The position numbers and the translations under genes were made by a program. From Candidatus Bathyarchaeum sp. (GTDB taxonomy: Archaea > Thermoproteota > Bathyarchaeia > Bathyarchaeales > Bathyarchaeaceae), in contig PIXS01000387.1 of the NCBI GenBank assembly GCA_003096255.1, positions 1-6,261 of the forward strand: DNA of 6,261 nucleotides, read 5' to 3'. Below the pieces are notes generated by a model. The model did no database searches. It was not told the DNA's origin and was given only the letters and a program-made list of their open reading frames with translations. Of the stretch, positions 1 through 6,135 are shown in pieces. Positions within the stretch are counted from its first letter, which is position 1. Each line of letters opens with the position of its first letter.

Positions 1-190
1 CTGTTGTTCCACCCACGGTGTCAACAATTATTATGTTCGCACTACCCTGGGTTGGTTCAGGTAGCTGAGAAGGTGGAATTACGTCTTCTCCAGGAGGTAT
101 TGTTGCGTATGCTCCCATAATTGGAGTAAGTGTCAGCGTTAAGAGCAACATTAACAAAACGAGTAGACTGACTTTTTTTGGTTTCAACAT
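1..190 (-). CDS. Secreted/surface protein of unknown function, N-terminal fragment (runs off window)
   Basis: This reading frame opens with ATG at 190-188 and stays open for 63 codons to the window edge, so only the N-terminus is present. The start is MLKPKKVSLLVLLM, a basic n-region (K3, K5, K6) followed by a hydrophobic stretch of about residues 8-22 and a likely signal-peptidase site near GAYA-T (residues 26-30). This is a classic sec signal peptide. A short Pro/Glu-rich linker follows (about residues 31-49), and then ANIIIVDTVGGTT. The VGGTT string recalls the start of InlB-type or other beta-rich surface repeats, but too little is left to assign a family. A G6 run at 207-202 lies 11 nt upstream of the ATG and could pair with CCTCCT using G-U pairs. 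The gene is divergent from the glycan cluster. Signal peptide and start are confident; function is unknown. Confidence 0.8.
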   Translation of the reverse strand, partial: MLKPKKVSLLVLLMLLLTLTLTPIMGAYATIPPGEDVIPPSQLPEPTQGSANIIIVDTVGGTT

Positions 191-201
191 ATTTGCTATT
201 T

Positions 202-241
202 CCCCCCTAAAAATTTTAAAACTTAAAATTATCATTATAAA
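202..241 (-). promoter_or_regulatory. Promoter and ribosome binding site of the divergent secreted-protein gene
   Basis: Read on the minus strand, TTTATAAT (241-234) matches the archaeal TATA box. It would place the transcript start roughly 25 bp downstream, near 210-214. That leaves a leader of about 20 nt containing GGGGGG (207-202) before the ATG at 190. A second A/T-rich candidate, TTAAATA, lies further upstream near 257-263. The assignment comes from the motif and spacing only. Confidence 0.5.
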
Positions 242-277
242 TATTATTTTAAGGTGTATTTAAGCTATTTCGCTCTG

Positions 278-359
278 CACCACACCACACAACTTAAGAA
301 AACATACAGAAAAAAACCACACAAATACAAAAACCAGCCAAAAAGACCACACACCACAA
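278..359. other. A/C-rich low-complexity tract in the divergent intergenic region
   Basis: Of these 82 plus-strand bases, 74 are A or C; only eight are G or T. The word CCACAC recurs at 280-285, 285-290, 317-322 and 347-352, so the last three are 32 and 30 bp apart, close to three helical turns. The tract sits between the two divergent promoters and no gene is supported in it. Its minus strand is correspondingly G/T-rich. It could be a protein-binding or DNA-structure element, or simple low-complexity drift. Confidence 0.5.
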
Positions 360-374
360 TGTGAGATATGTACT

Positions 375-393
375 TTGGTCAAAGTTTCTTGAC
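375..393 (+). promoter_or_regulatory. Dyad operator-like element, copy 1
   Basis: TTGGTCAAAGTTTCTTGAC is the first of three exact 19-bp copies in the window. Inside it is an inverted repeat of half-sites GTCAA (378-382) and TTGAC (389-393) separated by 6 bp, the form expected for a dimeric transcription factor site. This copy is the distal one of a tandem pair upstream of the aminotransferase, 34 bp (start to start) from copy 2. The regulator is not identified. Confidence 0.6.
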
Positions 394-408
394 TAACAAA
401 GATTCAGC

Positions 409-427
409 TTGGTCAAAGTTTCTTGAC
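409..427 (+). promoter_or_regulatory. Dyad operator-like element, copy 2 (TATA-proximal)
   Basis: This is an exact copy of the 19-bp element, with half-sites GTCAA at 412-416 and TTGAC at 423-427. It ends 8 bp before the TTTTTAT box at 436-442, so a bound protein would sit beside or over the BRE. From that position it could recruit or block TBP/TFB. The same 8-bp spacing is seen at copy 3, which argues for function. Confidence 0.65.
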
Positions 428-474
428 AAGAATCCTTTTTATTATTTTGAATCCAATTTGAATGGGGCGCAGTT
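428..474 (+). promoter_or_regulatory. Core promoter of the glycan cluster
   Basis: A purine-rich BRE-like stretch (428-432) precedes the T-rich TATA-like box TTTTTAT (436-442). A start site about 25 bp downstream would fall near 462-467, giving a very short leader before the TTG at 475. A GGGG run (464-467) is 7 nt upstream of that TTG and may act as a ribosome binding site. The region aligns without gaps to the promoter of the PKD-protein gene (3945-3991), and the box-to-start distance is 39 bp in both. Confidence 0.6.
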
Positions 475-1650
475 TTGAATAAGAATTGTGAAACGACCAC
501 ACTAAAAGACAAAAAAACAGCAAACAGAAGGCATTCTAAAAACTGTTCAAAAAAAATTGCCGTTTATAGCCCGCACATACCGCCAAGCGTAGTGGATGTT
601 GCAGTAAAGACATTAAGGAGTAAATGGATCAACGTTGGACCAGAAACAACTCTTTTCGAAGAAGCGTTCGCTGAAAAGTTTAACATCAAATATGCAATAG
701 CACTAAATTCCTGCACTTCCGCACTACGCCTAGCATATGCCATTGCAGGTGTAGGACCAAAAGATGAAGTGATTACTCCCGCGTTTACTATGATGGCAAC
801 AAACACCGCAATTCTGGAACAGTTTGCGTCCCCCGTTTTTGCGGACGTTAAATACGAAACAGCAAACATTGACGTTTCAGACATAGAAAACAGAATCACA
901 AAAAAGACCAAAGCAATCACATGTGTACACAACTTCGGGTATCCATGCGACCTAAAGGAACTCAAAGAAATCGCCCAAGCACACAATTTGGCGCTAATCG
1001 AAGATTGTGCCCACGCAATTGGTGCAACCTACCGCGGAGAATACATTGGAGCCAATTCTGATTTTGCATGCTATTCGTTTGCTGCCGTTAAACACATAAC
1101 AACAGGAGACGGCGGTATGCTGGCAACCAACAGCGAACAAGTTTTTGAAGCAGCTACCAAGCGGTCATGGTTTGGGATGGACAGACAAAAAAGAGACAAA
1201 CTGACCGGAAATTACCTTCTTGACGTTACCGAGGTGGGCTACAAGATGAGAATGAACAGTTTTCTTGCAGCTATCGGAAGAGAACAGCTCTGCTTTGTGG
1301 ACAAGATTTTAGCTGAACGAAAGAAAAAAGCGAGAATCTATGACGAAGAGTTGGAGGGAGTAAACGGCGTTACACTTATGGAATATGACACAGACAGAGA
1401 AAACGCCTACTTTTTGTATCCAATTCATGTTGAACGCAGGCAAAAATTTGTTGAAGCTATGCATAAAAAAGGCATAGAAGTGCTCATACAGAGCTTTAGG
1501 AATGATCAGTTCTCGGTTTTTGGCAAACAAAGAAAAGATTTGCCCAACACGGACAGGATTGACAAAGATTCTATATGCTTGCCAATTCACGAAGATTTGA
1601 CTCTAGAAGATGTGCAATACATAATCGAATCAGTGAAAGAGGGTTGGTAA
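475..1650 (+). CDS. DegT/DnrJ/EryC1/StrS-family PLP-dependent sugar aminotransferase
   Basis: The 391-residue product belongs to the fold-type I aminotransferases that convert a keto nucleotide sugar to the amino sugar, usually with glutamate as donor, in the cytoplasm. Visible motifs in order: WINVGPETTLFEEAFA (51-66), the phosphate-binding NSCTSAL (78-84), VITPAFTMMATNTAI (99-113), the PLP-ring aspartate in LIEDCAHAIGA (174-184, D177), the Schiff-base lysine K206 in SFAAVKHITTGDGG (201-214), and GYKMRMNSFLAAIGREQL (255-272). Length is typical of the family, and key residues are intact. The start is TTG at 475. There is no in-frame ATG before residue 106, and the promoter alignment supports the TTG. 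It gives a basic extension of about 26 residues, containing Cys5 and Cys24, ahead of the usual family start at KIAVYSP. It is the first gene of a three-gene cluster with an SDR and a glycosyltransferase. The sugar substrate cannot be told from sequence. Confidence 0.93.
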   Translation: MNKNCETTTLKDKKTANRRHSKNCSKKIAVYSPHIPPSVVDVAVKTLRSKWINVGPETTLFEEAFAEKFNIKYAIALNSCTSALRLAYAIAGVGPKDEVITPAFTMMATNTAILEQFASPVFADVKYETANIDVSDIENRITKKTKAITCVHNFGYPCDLKELKEIAQAHNLALIEDCAHAIGATYRGEYIGANSDFACYSFAAVKHITTGDGGMLATNSEQVFEAATKRSWFGMDRQKRDKLTGNYLLDVTEVGYKMRMNSFLAAIGREQLCFVDKILAERKKKARIYDEELEGVNGVTLMEYDTDRENAYFLYPIHVERRQKFVEAMHKKGIEVLIQSFRNDQFSVFGKQRKDLPNTDRIDKDSICLPIHEDLTLEDVQYIIESVKEGW

Positions 1651-1654
1651 AAAA

Positions 1655-1723
1655 ATGTCTTTGTTTAGCACCTTTAGCGTGAATGGTTACCATCAAGCCG
1701 AATTCAGGAGGAATCTAAAATGA
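1655..1723 (+). CDS. Possible 22-codon leader mini-ORF overlapping the epimerase start
   Basis: An ATG at 1655, 12 nt after the GAGGG at 1639-1643, opens 22 codons beginning MSLFSTFSVNG. They end in TGA at 1721-1723, which overlaps the ATG of the downstream epimerase as ATGA. That is the arrangement of translationally coupled genes. The peptide has no recognisable motif. It could be a coupling leader or a chance frame in the 69-bp gap, since a run of 22 open codons is common by chance. I would not treat it as a proven gene. Confidence 0.2.
   Translation: MSLFSTFSVNGYHQAEFRRNLK
1706..1711 (+). promoter_or_regulatory. Perfect Shine-Dalgarno site of the epimerase gene
   Basis: AGGAGG lies 8 nt upstream of the ATG at 1720. 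It is the exact complement of CCTCCT at the 16S rRNA 3' end, which is present in this same window (minus strand, 6141-6136). It fixes the epimerase start and shows that this organism uses SD-led initiation for internal operon genes, whereas the two promoter-proximal genes have short, weak leaders. Confidence 0.85.
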
Positions 1724-2679
1724 AAATCCTTGTTACTGGCGGAGCAGGCTATATCGGTTCGGTGCTTGTCCCAGAACTACTCAAAGCAGGTCACGAAGTA
1801 ACCGTACTAGACAATTTAACATGGGGCATCCAAGGACTTACTGTTAACTTGAGCAATCCCAACTTCAGTTTTGTAAAAGGAGACATCAGGGACGAAAAAA
1901 CGATCAAAGGTCTTCTTCAAAACAAGGATGCCGTGGTGCATCTGGCAGCTATTGTTGGTTGCGGTTTATGTGACAGTAACAAAAAACATGCAACCGACGT
2001 TAACGTAAATGGAACCATAAACATATCTAACCATCTTTCCGACAATCAACTTCTCATCCTTGCATCTACAGGGAGCATCTACGGCAGAGCAAACGTGTCA
2101 AGCCTCACAGAAAAAGTAACACCAAATCCACAGTCTCATTATGGACGAACAAAACTCGAAGCAGAAAAAACAGTTTCCAAAACAAAAAACGTAGTTATCC
2201 TGCGGTTTGCCACAGTCTTTGGGGCTTCTCATCGGATGCGATTGGACCTGTTGGTTAACCAATTCGTCTACGAGGCTATCAAAAAGAAGACGCTAGTAGT
2301 TTACGGCAAAAACTATGTCCGATCCATCATTCATGTTCAAGACATAGCCCAAGGCATAATGTTCGCGGTTCAAAACAAAGAATCTATGCAGGGTCAAACG
2401 TTCAACCTTAGTTCGTCAGAGTTAACGTTTACCAAAGAGCAAATCGCGCAACGGATAAAAAGACAAGTTGATTACGATTTGCAGTTTGCGGAGTTAAAAT
2501 CAAATTCAGATGGAAGCAACTACCAGTTCTCAACTCAGAAAATAGAGGCACTAGGATATCGAACGAAAGTGACACTAGACGAAGGCATTATGGAGTTGAT
2601 TTGTGCAATCAAAAACATGAAAACGGACGTGACCAACTTCAACTGTTACGCACCCCAAACGGTTATCGAAATTGCATAA
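1720..2679 (+). CDS. NAD-dependent sugar epimerase/dehydratase (extended SDR family)
   Basis: The 319-residue product is an extended short-chain dehydrogenase/reductase acting on a nucleotide sugar by C4 (or other) oxidation with bound NAD. The N-terminal Rossmann motif TGGAGYIG (6-13) has the GxxGxxG spacing, and D31 ends the second strand as expected for NAD ribose binding. GDIRD (54-58), HLAAIVG (74-80), the active-site ASTGSIYG (115-122) and the catalytic pair Y141/K145 in HYGRTK are all present. RFATVFGASHRMRLDL (162-177) and VRSIIHVQDIAQG (200-212) are substrate-domain landmarks of GalE/RmlB-like enzymes. The final roughly 20 residues have no clear family match. The gene lies 69 bp after the aminotransferase and has a perfect SD. 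It probably makes or modifies the sugar handled by that enzyme or by the glycosyltransferase. Epimerase, 4,6-dehydratase and reductase activities cannot be separated from sequence alone. Confidence 0.92.
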   Translation: MKILVTGGAGYIGSVLVPELLKAGHEVTVLDNLTWGIQGLTVNLSNPNFSFVKGDIRDEKTIKGLLQNKDAVVHLAAIVGCGLCDSNKKHATDVNVNGTINISNHLSDNQLLILASTGSIYGRANVSSLTEKVTPNPQSHYGRTKLEAEKTVSKTKNVVILRFATVFGASHRMRLDLLVNQFVYEAIKKKTLVVYGKNYVRSIIHVQDIAQGIMFAVQNKESMQGQTFNLSSSELTFTKEQIAQRIKRQVDYDLQFAELKSNSDGSNYQFSTQKIEALGYRTKVTLDEGIMELICAIKNMKTDVTNFNCYAPQTVIEIA

Positions 2680-2723
2680 CATCATAATTGATGGAAAGCA
2701 GGGATTTATTCGGTTGGGCTTTC

Positions 2724-3881
2724 ATGGTTAAAACACGAGTTTGCACAATTACAAACGAGTATTTCCCGCGGGTTGGCGGAATACAAAAGGTTGCTTCGGA
2801 ACAAATCAGGCTACTGATTCACAGAAACTATGAACCGTTTATTGTAACAAACAGGATTAACACACCCAAAAGCTACGTTTACGACGGAATCAGGGTTGAA
2901 TGCTATAACGCGTTAAACACTGGGTTTCGCATCGGAATACCGTACAATATTCCGTCGGTGCCAAGCCTCAAAACATTTCTAAAAGCAACAAAAACAAGCG
3001 ACATAATCCATGCGCACGGTCACCCATATCTACCGTCACTGATTATGGGAAAACTAGCAAAACGGTACTCCAAACCGTTTGTACTCACCCAACATAACAC
3101 GTTCATAAACTACGACAACATGTTCAACACCCTCGAAAGACTAAACGACCTCACTGTCGGGAAAGAGTCACTCAAAGACGCAGACAAAATAATCGCAGTA
3201 AGCAACGCAACAAAAGATTATGTTTTAAGTTTAGGCGCACAACCAAAAAAAATCAAAGTATTACACAACGGCGTAAACATGGCACATTTTCGGATAATAC
3301 AGGGCAAACAGGAAGAAATGAGAAAAAAGATAGGAATACCCAAAAACGCAACTGTTGTATTAACCGTCAGAAGACTAGTTTACAAAAACGGCATTGACAC
3401 ACTAATCAGCGCCGCAGACAGTGCAGTCAAAAAGAACCCGAACATATTTTTCGTGGTTGTTGGAACTGGACCAAACAAAAACAGCGCACAAACAACAATC
3501 AACCAGCTAGAGCTACAAAATAATTTCAGGTTAACGGGGTTTGTCTCAGACGAAGAACTGCCAGCATATTACAACGTTGCAGACTTCTTTGTGGTACCAT
3601 CCAAATCAGGCGAAGGCTTACCTTTGGTTGCACTTGAAGCAATGGCATGTGGACTCCCAGTAGTAGCAACAAACGTGGGAGGAATAAACGAAATCCTAAT
3701 TGACGGTTACGGAACAATGGTTCCACCAAACACACCAGATCAGATGGCAAAAGCAATCTTGGAATATTCAAAAACAGATTTTTCTTCACACAAATCAGAG
3801 CTACGTGCAATAACGAAAGAAAAACACAGTTGGAACAAAAACGTTGACGAACTCGTAAAAATATATGAAGAACTAACTTAA
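2724..3881 (+). CDS. Glycosyltransferase family 4 (GT-B fold, retaining)
   Basis: From the ATG at 2724 the protein has 385 residues and a GT-B layout: an acceptor-side domain (about 1-175) and a nucleotide-sugar domain (about 176-370). The start VCTITNEYFPRVGGIQKVA carries the glycine pair (18-19) of GT4 enzymes. DIIHAHGHPYLP (93-104) and VLHNGVN (179-185) follow. Next comes TVRRLVYKNGIDTLI (214-228), with the basic residues that contact the donor phosphates, and then the EX7E motif in GEGLPLVALEA (E297, E305), followed by GLPVVATNVGG. No signal peptide or membrane span is seen, so it should work at the cytoplasmic face, perhaps on a lipid-linked glycan. An ATG at 2691, or a TTG at 2688, would add 11-12 residues without family similarity; 2724 matches the usual GT4 start, though its ribosome binding site is weak. 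It is the third gene of the cluster. Donor and acceptor are unknown. Confidence 0.92.
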   Translation: MVKTRVCTITNEYFPRVGGIQKVASEQIRLLIHRNYEPFIVTNRINTPKSYVYDGIRVECYNALNTGFRIGIPYNIPSVPSLKTFLKATKTSDIIHAHGHPYLPSLIMGKLAKRYSKPFVLTQHNTFINYDNMFNTLERLNDLTVGKESLKDADKIIAVSNATKDYVLSLGAQPKKIKVLHNGVNMAHFRIIQGKQEEMRKKIGIPKNATVVLTVRRLVYKNGIDTLISAADSAVKKNPNIFFVVVGTGPNKNSAQTTINQLELQNNFRLTGFVSDEELPAYYNVADFFVVPSKSGEGLPLVALEAMACGLPVVATNVGGINEILIDGYGTMVPPNTPDQMAKAILEYSKTDFSSHKSELRAITKEKHSWNKNVDELVKIYEELT

Positions 3882-3925
3882 CTGCACACTCCACTCACAA
3901 GTGTAACGCGTTAACTGGAAATATA

Positions 3926-3944
3926 TTGGTCAAAGTTTCTTGAC
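3926..3944 (+). promoter_or_regulatory. Dyad operator-like element, copy 3
   Basis: This is the third exact copy of the 19-bp element, with half-sites GTCAA at 3929-3933 and TTGAC at 3940-3944. It lies upstream of the PKD-protein gene, 3517 bp from copy 2. It has the same 8-bp gap to a TTTTTAT box and the same 66-bp distance to a TTG start. Only one copy occurs here, against two at the first promoter. Confidence 0.65.
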
Positions 3945-3991
3945 AAAAATCCTTTTTATCATTCATAATAAAATATTTGTAGGGTCCAATT
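3945..3991 (+). promoter_or_regulatory. Core promoter of the PKD surface-protein gene
   Basis: An A-rich BRE-like stretch (3945-3949) is followed by TTTTTAT (3953-3959); initiation would be near 3980-3984. AGGG (3981-3984) lies 7 nt before the TTG at 3992. The presence of a dedicated promoter implies that the surface-protein gene is transcribed separately from the upstream cluster while responding to the same signal. The weakly paired sequence ACACT/AGTGT (3886-3904) just upstream has no T-tract and is not a convincing terminator for the cluster. Confidence 0.6.
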
Positions 3992-6019
3992 TTGAATAAT
4001 AATAACCAAAAGATGGCAAAGAACAGTTTTATTTGCTTAGTATGCCTTGTTCTGGTGTTATCCACATTCGGCATTATACAAGCACAGACATCACCATCCG
4101 TTCGCTACTTAGGGTTAGAAAACAAGAACGGATCAGAATGTACAGTTCTATGGTCAGTGTTTCATGTTTCAGAATGGGCAGACAAAATTCACTTTCGGCT
4201 ATGGGTCATAAGAGATGGCGAAACGATTCCAGTTGGTATTTGGGAAATCGGGTTATCCGAAAAAATCGACCAAGGGTCTGCACAGATTATGCCCGGTTTT
4301 GGCATTCAGGGATTGTATGGAGACAACGTATCTATTAGTCAGGCAACAGCAGAAGCTCCTTTTGCTACCGAACAGATGACTCATCCAATTGATGGATTGC
4401 AAACATACTATTTTTACAAAACCCATGTGACGTTCGATTTTACGTTCCAAAACGACGACATACTTGTGCTTGCGGCTGACTATAAAAATGGTCCAGATTA
4501 CTATGACGGAGCGTTGCCGTACTATGGTCTATACAATACAGGTGATTACTACAAAATAGAATACAACAGCATACCTGATGAGGCAGTGTTTCCGCCGCTC
4601 GTAGTTAACATCACGTTTTCTCCGTCAACGCCGTATGTTGATACAGAAATAACATTTGTTGCATCTTCAAGTAGCGGATACAGTGACACTACCAACTACA
4701 TTTGGGATTTCGGTGACAACAATGTCACGTCCGTTAGCACAACAACTGTAACGCACAAGTATCTAGAATCAGGAGTCTACAACGTTGTTTTGACGATCAT
4801 TAACGAAACCGCGGGCACAAACAATGCATCAACTACTGTTACAGTATTGCGAGATGACGCCCCGCCAGTCACTGTTGCACACTATAATGATACTTGGCAC
4901 ACCACTGACGTCAACATACCATTAACAGCTACAGACCAACAAAGCGGAGTCGCAGAAACATATTATCAAATCAATGGTGGCACAGTAATGGCAGTTAGCA
5001 CGGATGGGCAGCCACTCATTGTCACTGAAGGCTCAAACAATAGACTGGATTACTGGAGTGTAGACAATTCTGGAAAACAGGAAACAACCAAAGTAATAAC
5101 TGGAATAAAATTGGACAAAATGCCTCCGGTGTCTTCGATTAGTTTCAGCACATCAACAGGAAACGGGGACTGGTTCACATCAGACGTTACTGTAACTGTG
5201 TCTGCAACTGACGCAATTTCTGAAGCAGATAAAATACAATACAGCCTCGACAATCAGGTCTGGAACAATTATTCAAGTCCATTTACAATAGTCGACGAAG
5301 GCGAGTTCTCAATATACTACAGGTCAACAGATGAAGCAGGAAATGTGGAAACAACAAAAACCGAAACGGTCAAACTAGACAAAACGCCACCTCAGGGTTC
5401 GGTTGTAATCAACGAAGACGCGGTGTATGCTAACTCGGTGTCTGTAACTTTGACTCTGACGGCAGACGACCCTGTTTCGGGCATAACCCAGATGCGGTTT
5501 AGCAACGACGGCACATCATGGAGCGTTTGGGAAGCTTTTTTGGCATCTAAGACGTGGAAACTACCAGAAGATAACGATAACAACACAGTCTACGTCCAGT
5601 TCAAAAACAACGCAGACCTAGTCTCAGAAATATATCAGGACAGCATAACAGTTGACGCAAAAAAACCTACAGCCAATGCTGGGCTGAACCGAACAGTAAA
5701 CCCTAACGAGCCAATAAAATTCAATGCCAAGAAATCTAAAGATAACACAGTTCTAGTCAGATATGAATGGAACTTTGGGGACGGCGCAACAGGCGAAGGA
5801 AAAACAGTAACCCATCAATATACTAACAGCGGAAAATACAAAGTAACATTAACAGTCCACGACACAGTAGGCAACACAGACACAACACAGATAACTGTAA
5901 CCGTGAAGGCACCTGAAGAATCTCCATTAGGACTAATTGTCACGGTTACAACCGTAACGATAATTGTAGTTGCGTTATCGTGGTTCACGTGGAAAAAAAG
6001 AAAAACATCTTCACGATAA
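3992..6019 (+). CDS. Exported membrane-anchored PKD/Ig-like repeat surface protein
   Basis: The 675-residue product is built as a cell-surface protein. It has a signal peptide (hydrophobic core about residues 13-29, likely cleavage near IQAQ-T), an unassigned domain (about 33-200), and PKD domain 1 (about 203-287, signature WDFGD at 238-242). Three Ig-like repeats bounded by LDKxPP-type linkers follow (about 288-376, 377-464, 465-556), with the turn DEAGN-V in the second. PKD domain 2 (about 557-639, WNFGDG at 593-598) comes next, then a transmembrane helix (about 646-666) and a KKRK cytoplasmic tail. Ten N-X-S/T sequons are visible: N46, 112, 206, 244, 271, 278, 299, 426, 530 and 566. The start is TTG at 3992 by promoter alignment; an ATG at 4013 (residue 8) also leaves an intact signal peptide. 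No catalytic motif is evident, and an adhesive or structural role is inferred. It neighbours and probably is co-regulated with the glycan cluster. Confidence 0.92.
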   Translation: MNNNNQKMAKNSFICLVCLVLVLSTFGIIQAQTSPSVRYLGLENKNGSECTVLWSVFHVSEWADKIHFRLWVIRDGETIPVGIWEIGLSEKIDQGSAQIMPGFGIQGLYGDNVSISQATAEAPFATEQMTHPIDGLQTYYFYKTHVTFDFTFQNDDILVLAADYKNGPDYYDGALPYYGLYNTGDYYKIEYNSIPDEAVFPPLVVNITFSPSTPYVDTEITFVASSSSGYSDTTNYIWDFGDNNVTSVSTTTVTHKYLESGVYNVVLTIINETAGTNNASTTVTVLRDDAPPVTVAHYNDTWHTTDVNIPLTATDQQSGVAETYYQINGGTVMAVSTDGQPLIVTEGSNNRLDYWSVDNSGKQETTKVITGIKLDKMPPVSSISFSTSTGNGDWFTSDVTVTVSATDAISEADKIQYSLDNQVWNNYSSPFTIVDEGEFSIYYRSTDEAGNVETTKTETVKLDKTPPQGSVVINEDAVYANSVSVTLTLTADDPVSGITQMRFSNDGTSWSVWEAFLASKTWKLPEDNDNNTVYVQFKNNADLVSEIYQDSITVDAKKPTANAGLNRTVNPNEPIKFNAKKSKDNTVLVRYEWNFGDGATGEGKTVTHQYTNSGKYKVTLTVHDTVGNTDTTQITVTVKAPEESPLGLIVTVTTVTIIVVALSWFTWKKRKTSSR

Positions 6020-6055
6020 ACCACTTTTACAACTCATTTATTCTATGATTCCACT

Positions 6056-6074
6056 AAAATAAATTCAAAACAAA
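6056..6074 (-). terminator. Probable T-rich terminator downstream of 16S rRNA
   Basis: On the minus strand this stretch, 62-80 nt past the mature 16S 3' end, reads as repeated T runs (TTTG, TTTTG, TTTATTTT). This is the oligo-T form used by archaeal RNA polymerase, with no hairpin. Transcription must end about here if the rRNA transcript is not to run antisense into the PKD gene. For the opposing gene, T-rich bases at 6024-6043 on the plus strand could do the same. Both calls rest on composition only. Confidence 0.35.
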
Positions 6075-6135
6075 GTTTGTAGATGTTAGGTGGGCTTTGG
6101 CGTTTCACACAACTCCAGCTGGATTTGGCTGACAT

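Noticed and set aside
254..364. Plus-strand frame from GTG at 254 giving a very basic 36-residue peptide
   Set aside because: The frame is open mainly because the A/C tract lacks the T needed for stop codons. There is no convincing ribosome binding site and the composition is repetitive.
375..427. CRISPR-like direct repeats
   Set aside because: Only two tandem copies with a 15-bp gap, and a third over 3.5 kb away beside a promoter. The size and positions fit an operator, not an array.
564..986. Long minus-strand frame inside the aminotransferase gene, with similar antisense frames at 1309-1590, 3526-3894 and several within 4253-6024
   Set aside because: Each is a shadow of a well-supported plus-strand gene with recognisable family motifs. 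The antisense products show no domain features.
3904..3913. Perfect 10-bp palindrome TAACGCGTTA between the glycosyltransferase and the third dyad
   Set aside because: It is a single short copy, not repeated at the other promoter. A palindrome this size is weak evidence for a site.
4033..4338. Alternative plus-strand frame in the start of the PKD-protein gene
   Set aside because: It is out of frame with the signal peptide and PKD domains, has no ribosome binding site, and its product has no recognisable motif.
6114..6123. Palindrome TCCAGCTGGA in the 16S 3' flank as an rRNA processing element
   Set aside because: A bulge-helix-bulge stem would need the 5' flank of 16S, which is outside the window. 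The palindrome alone has no loop and cannot be judged.
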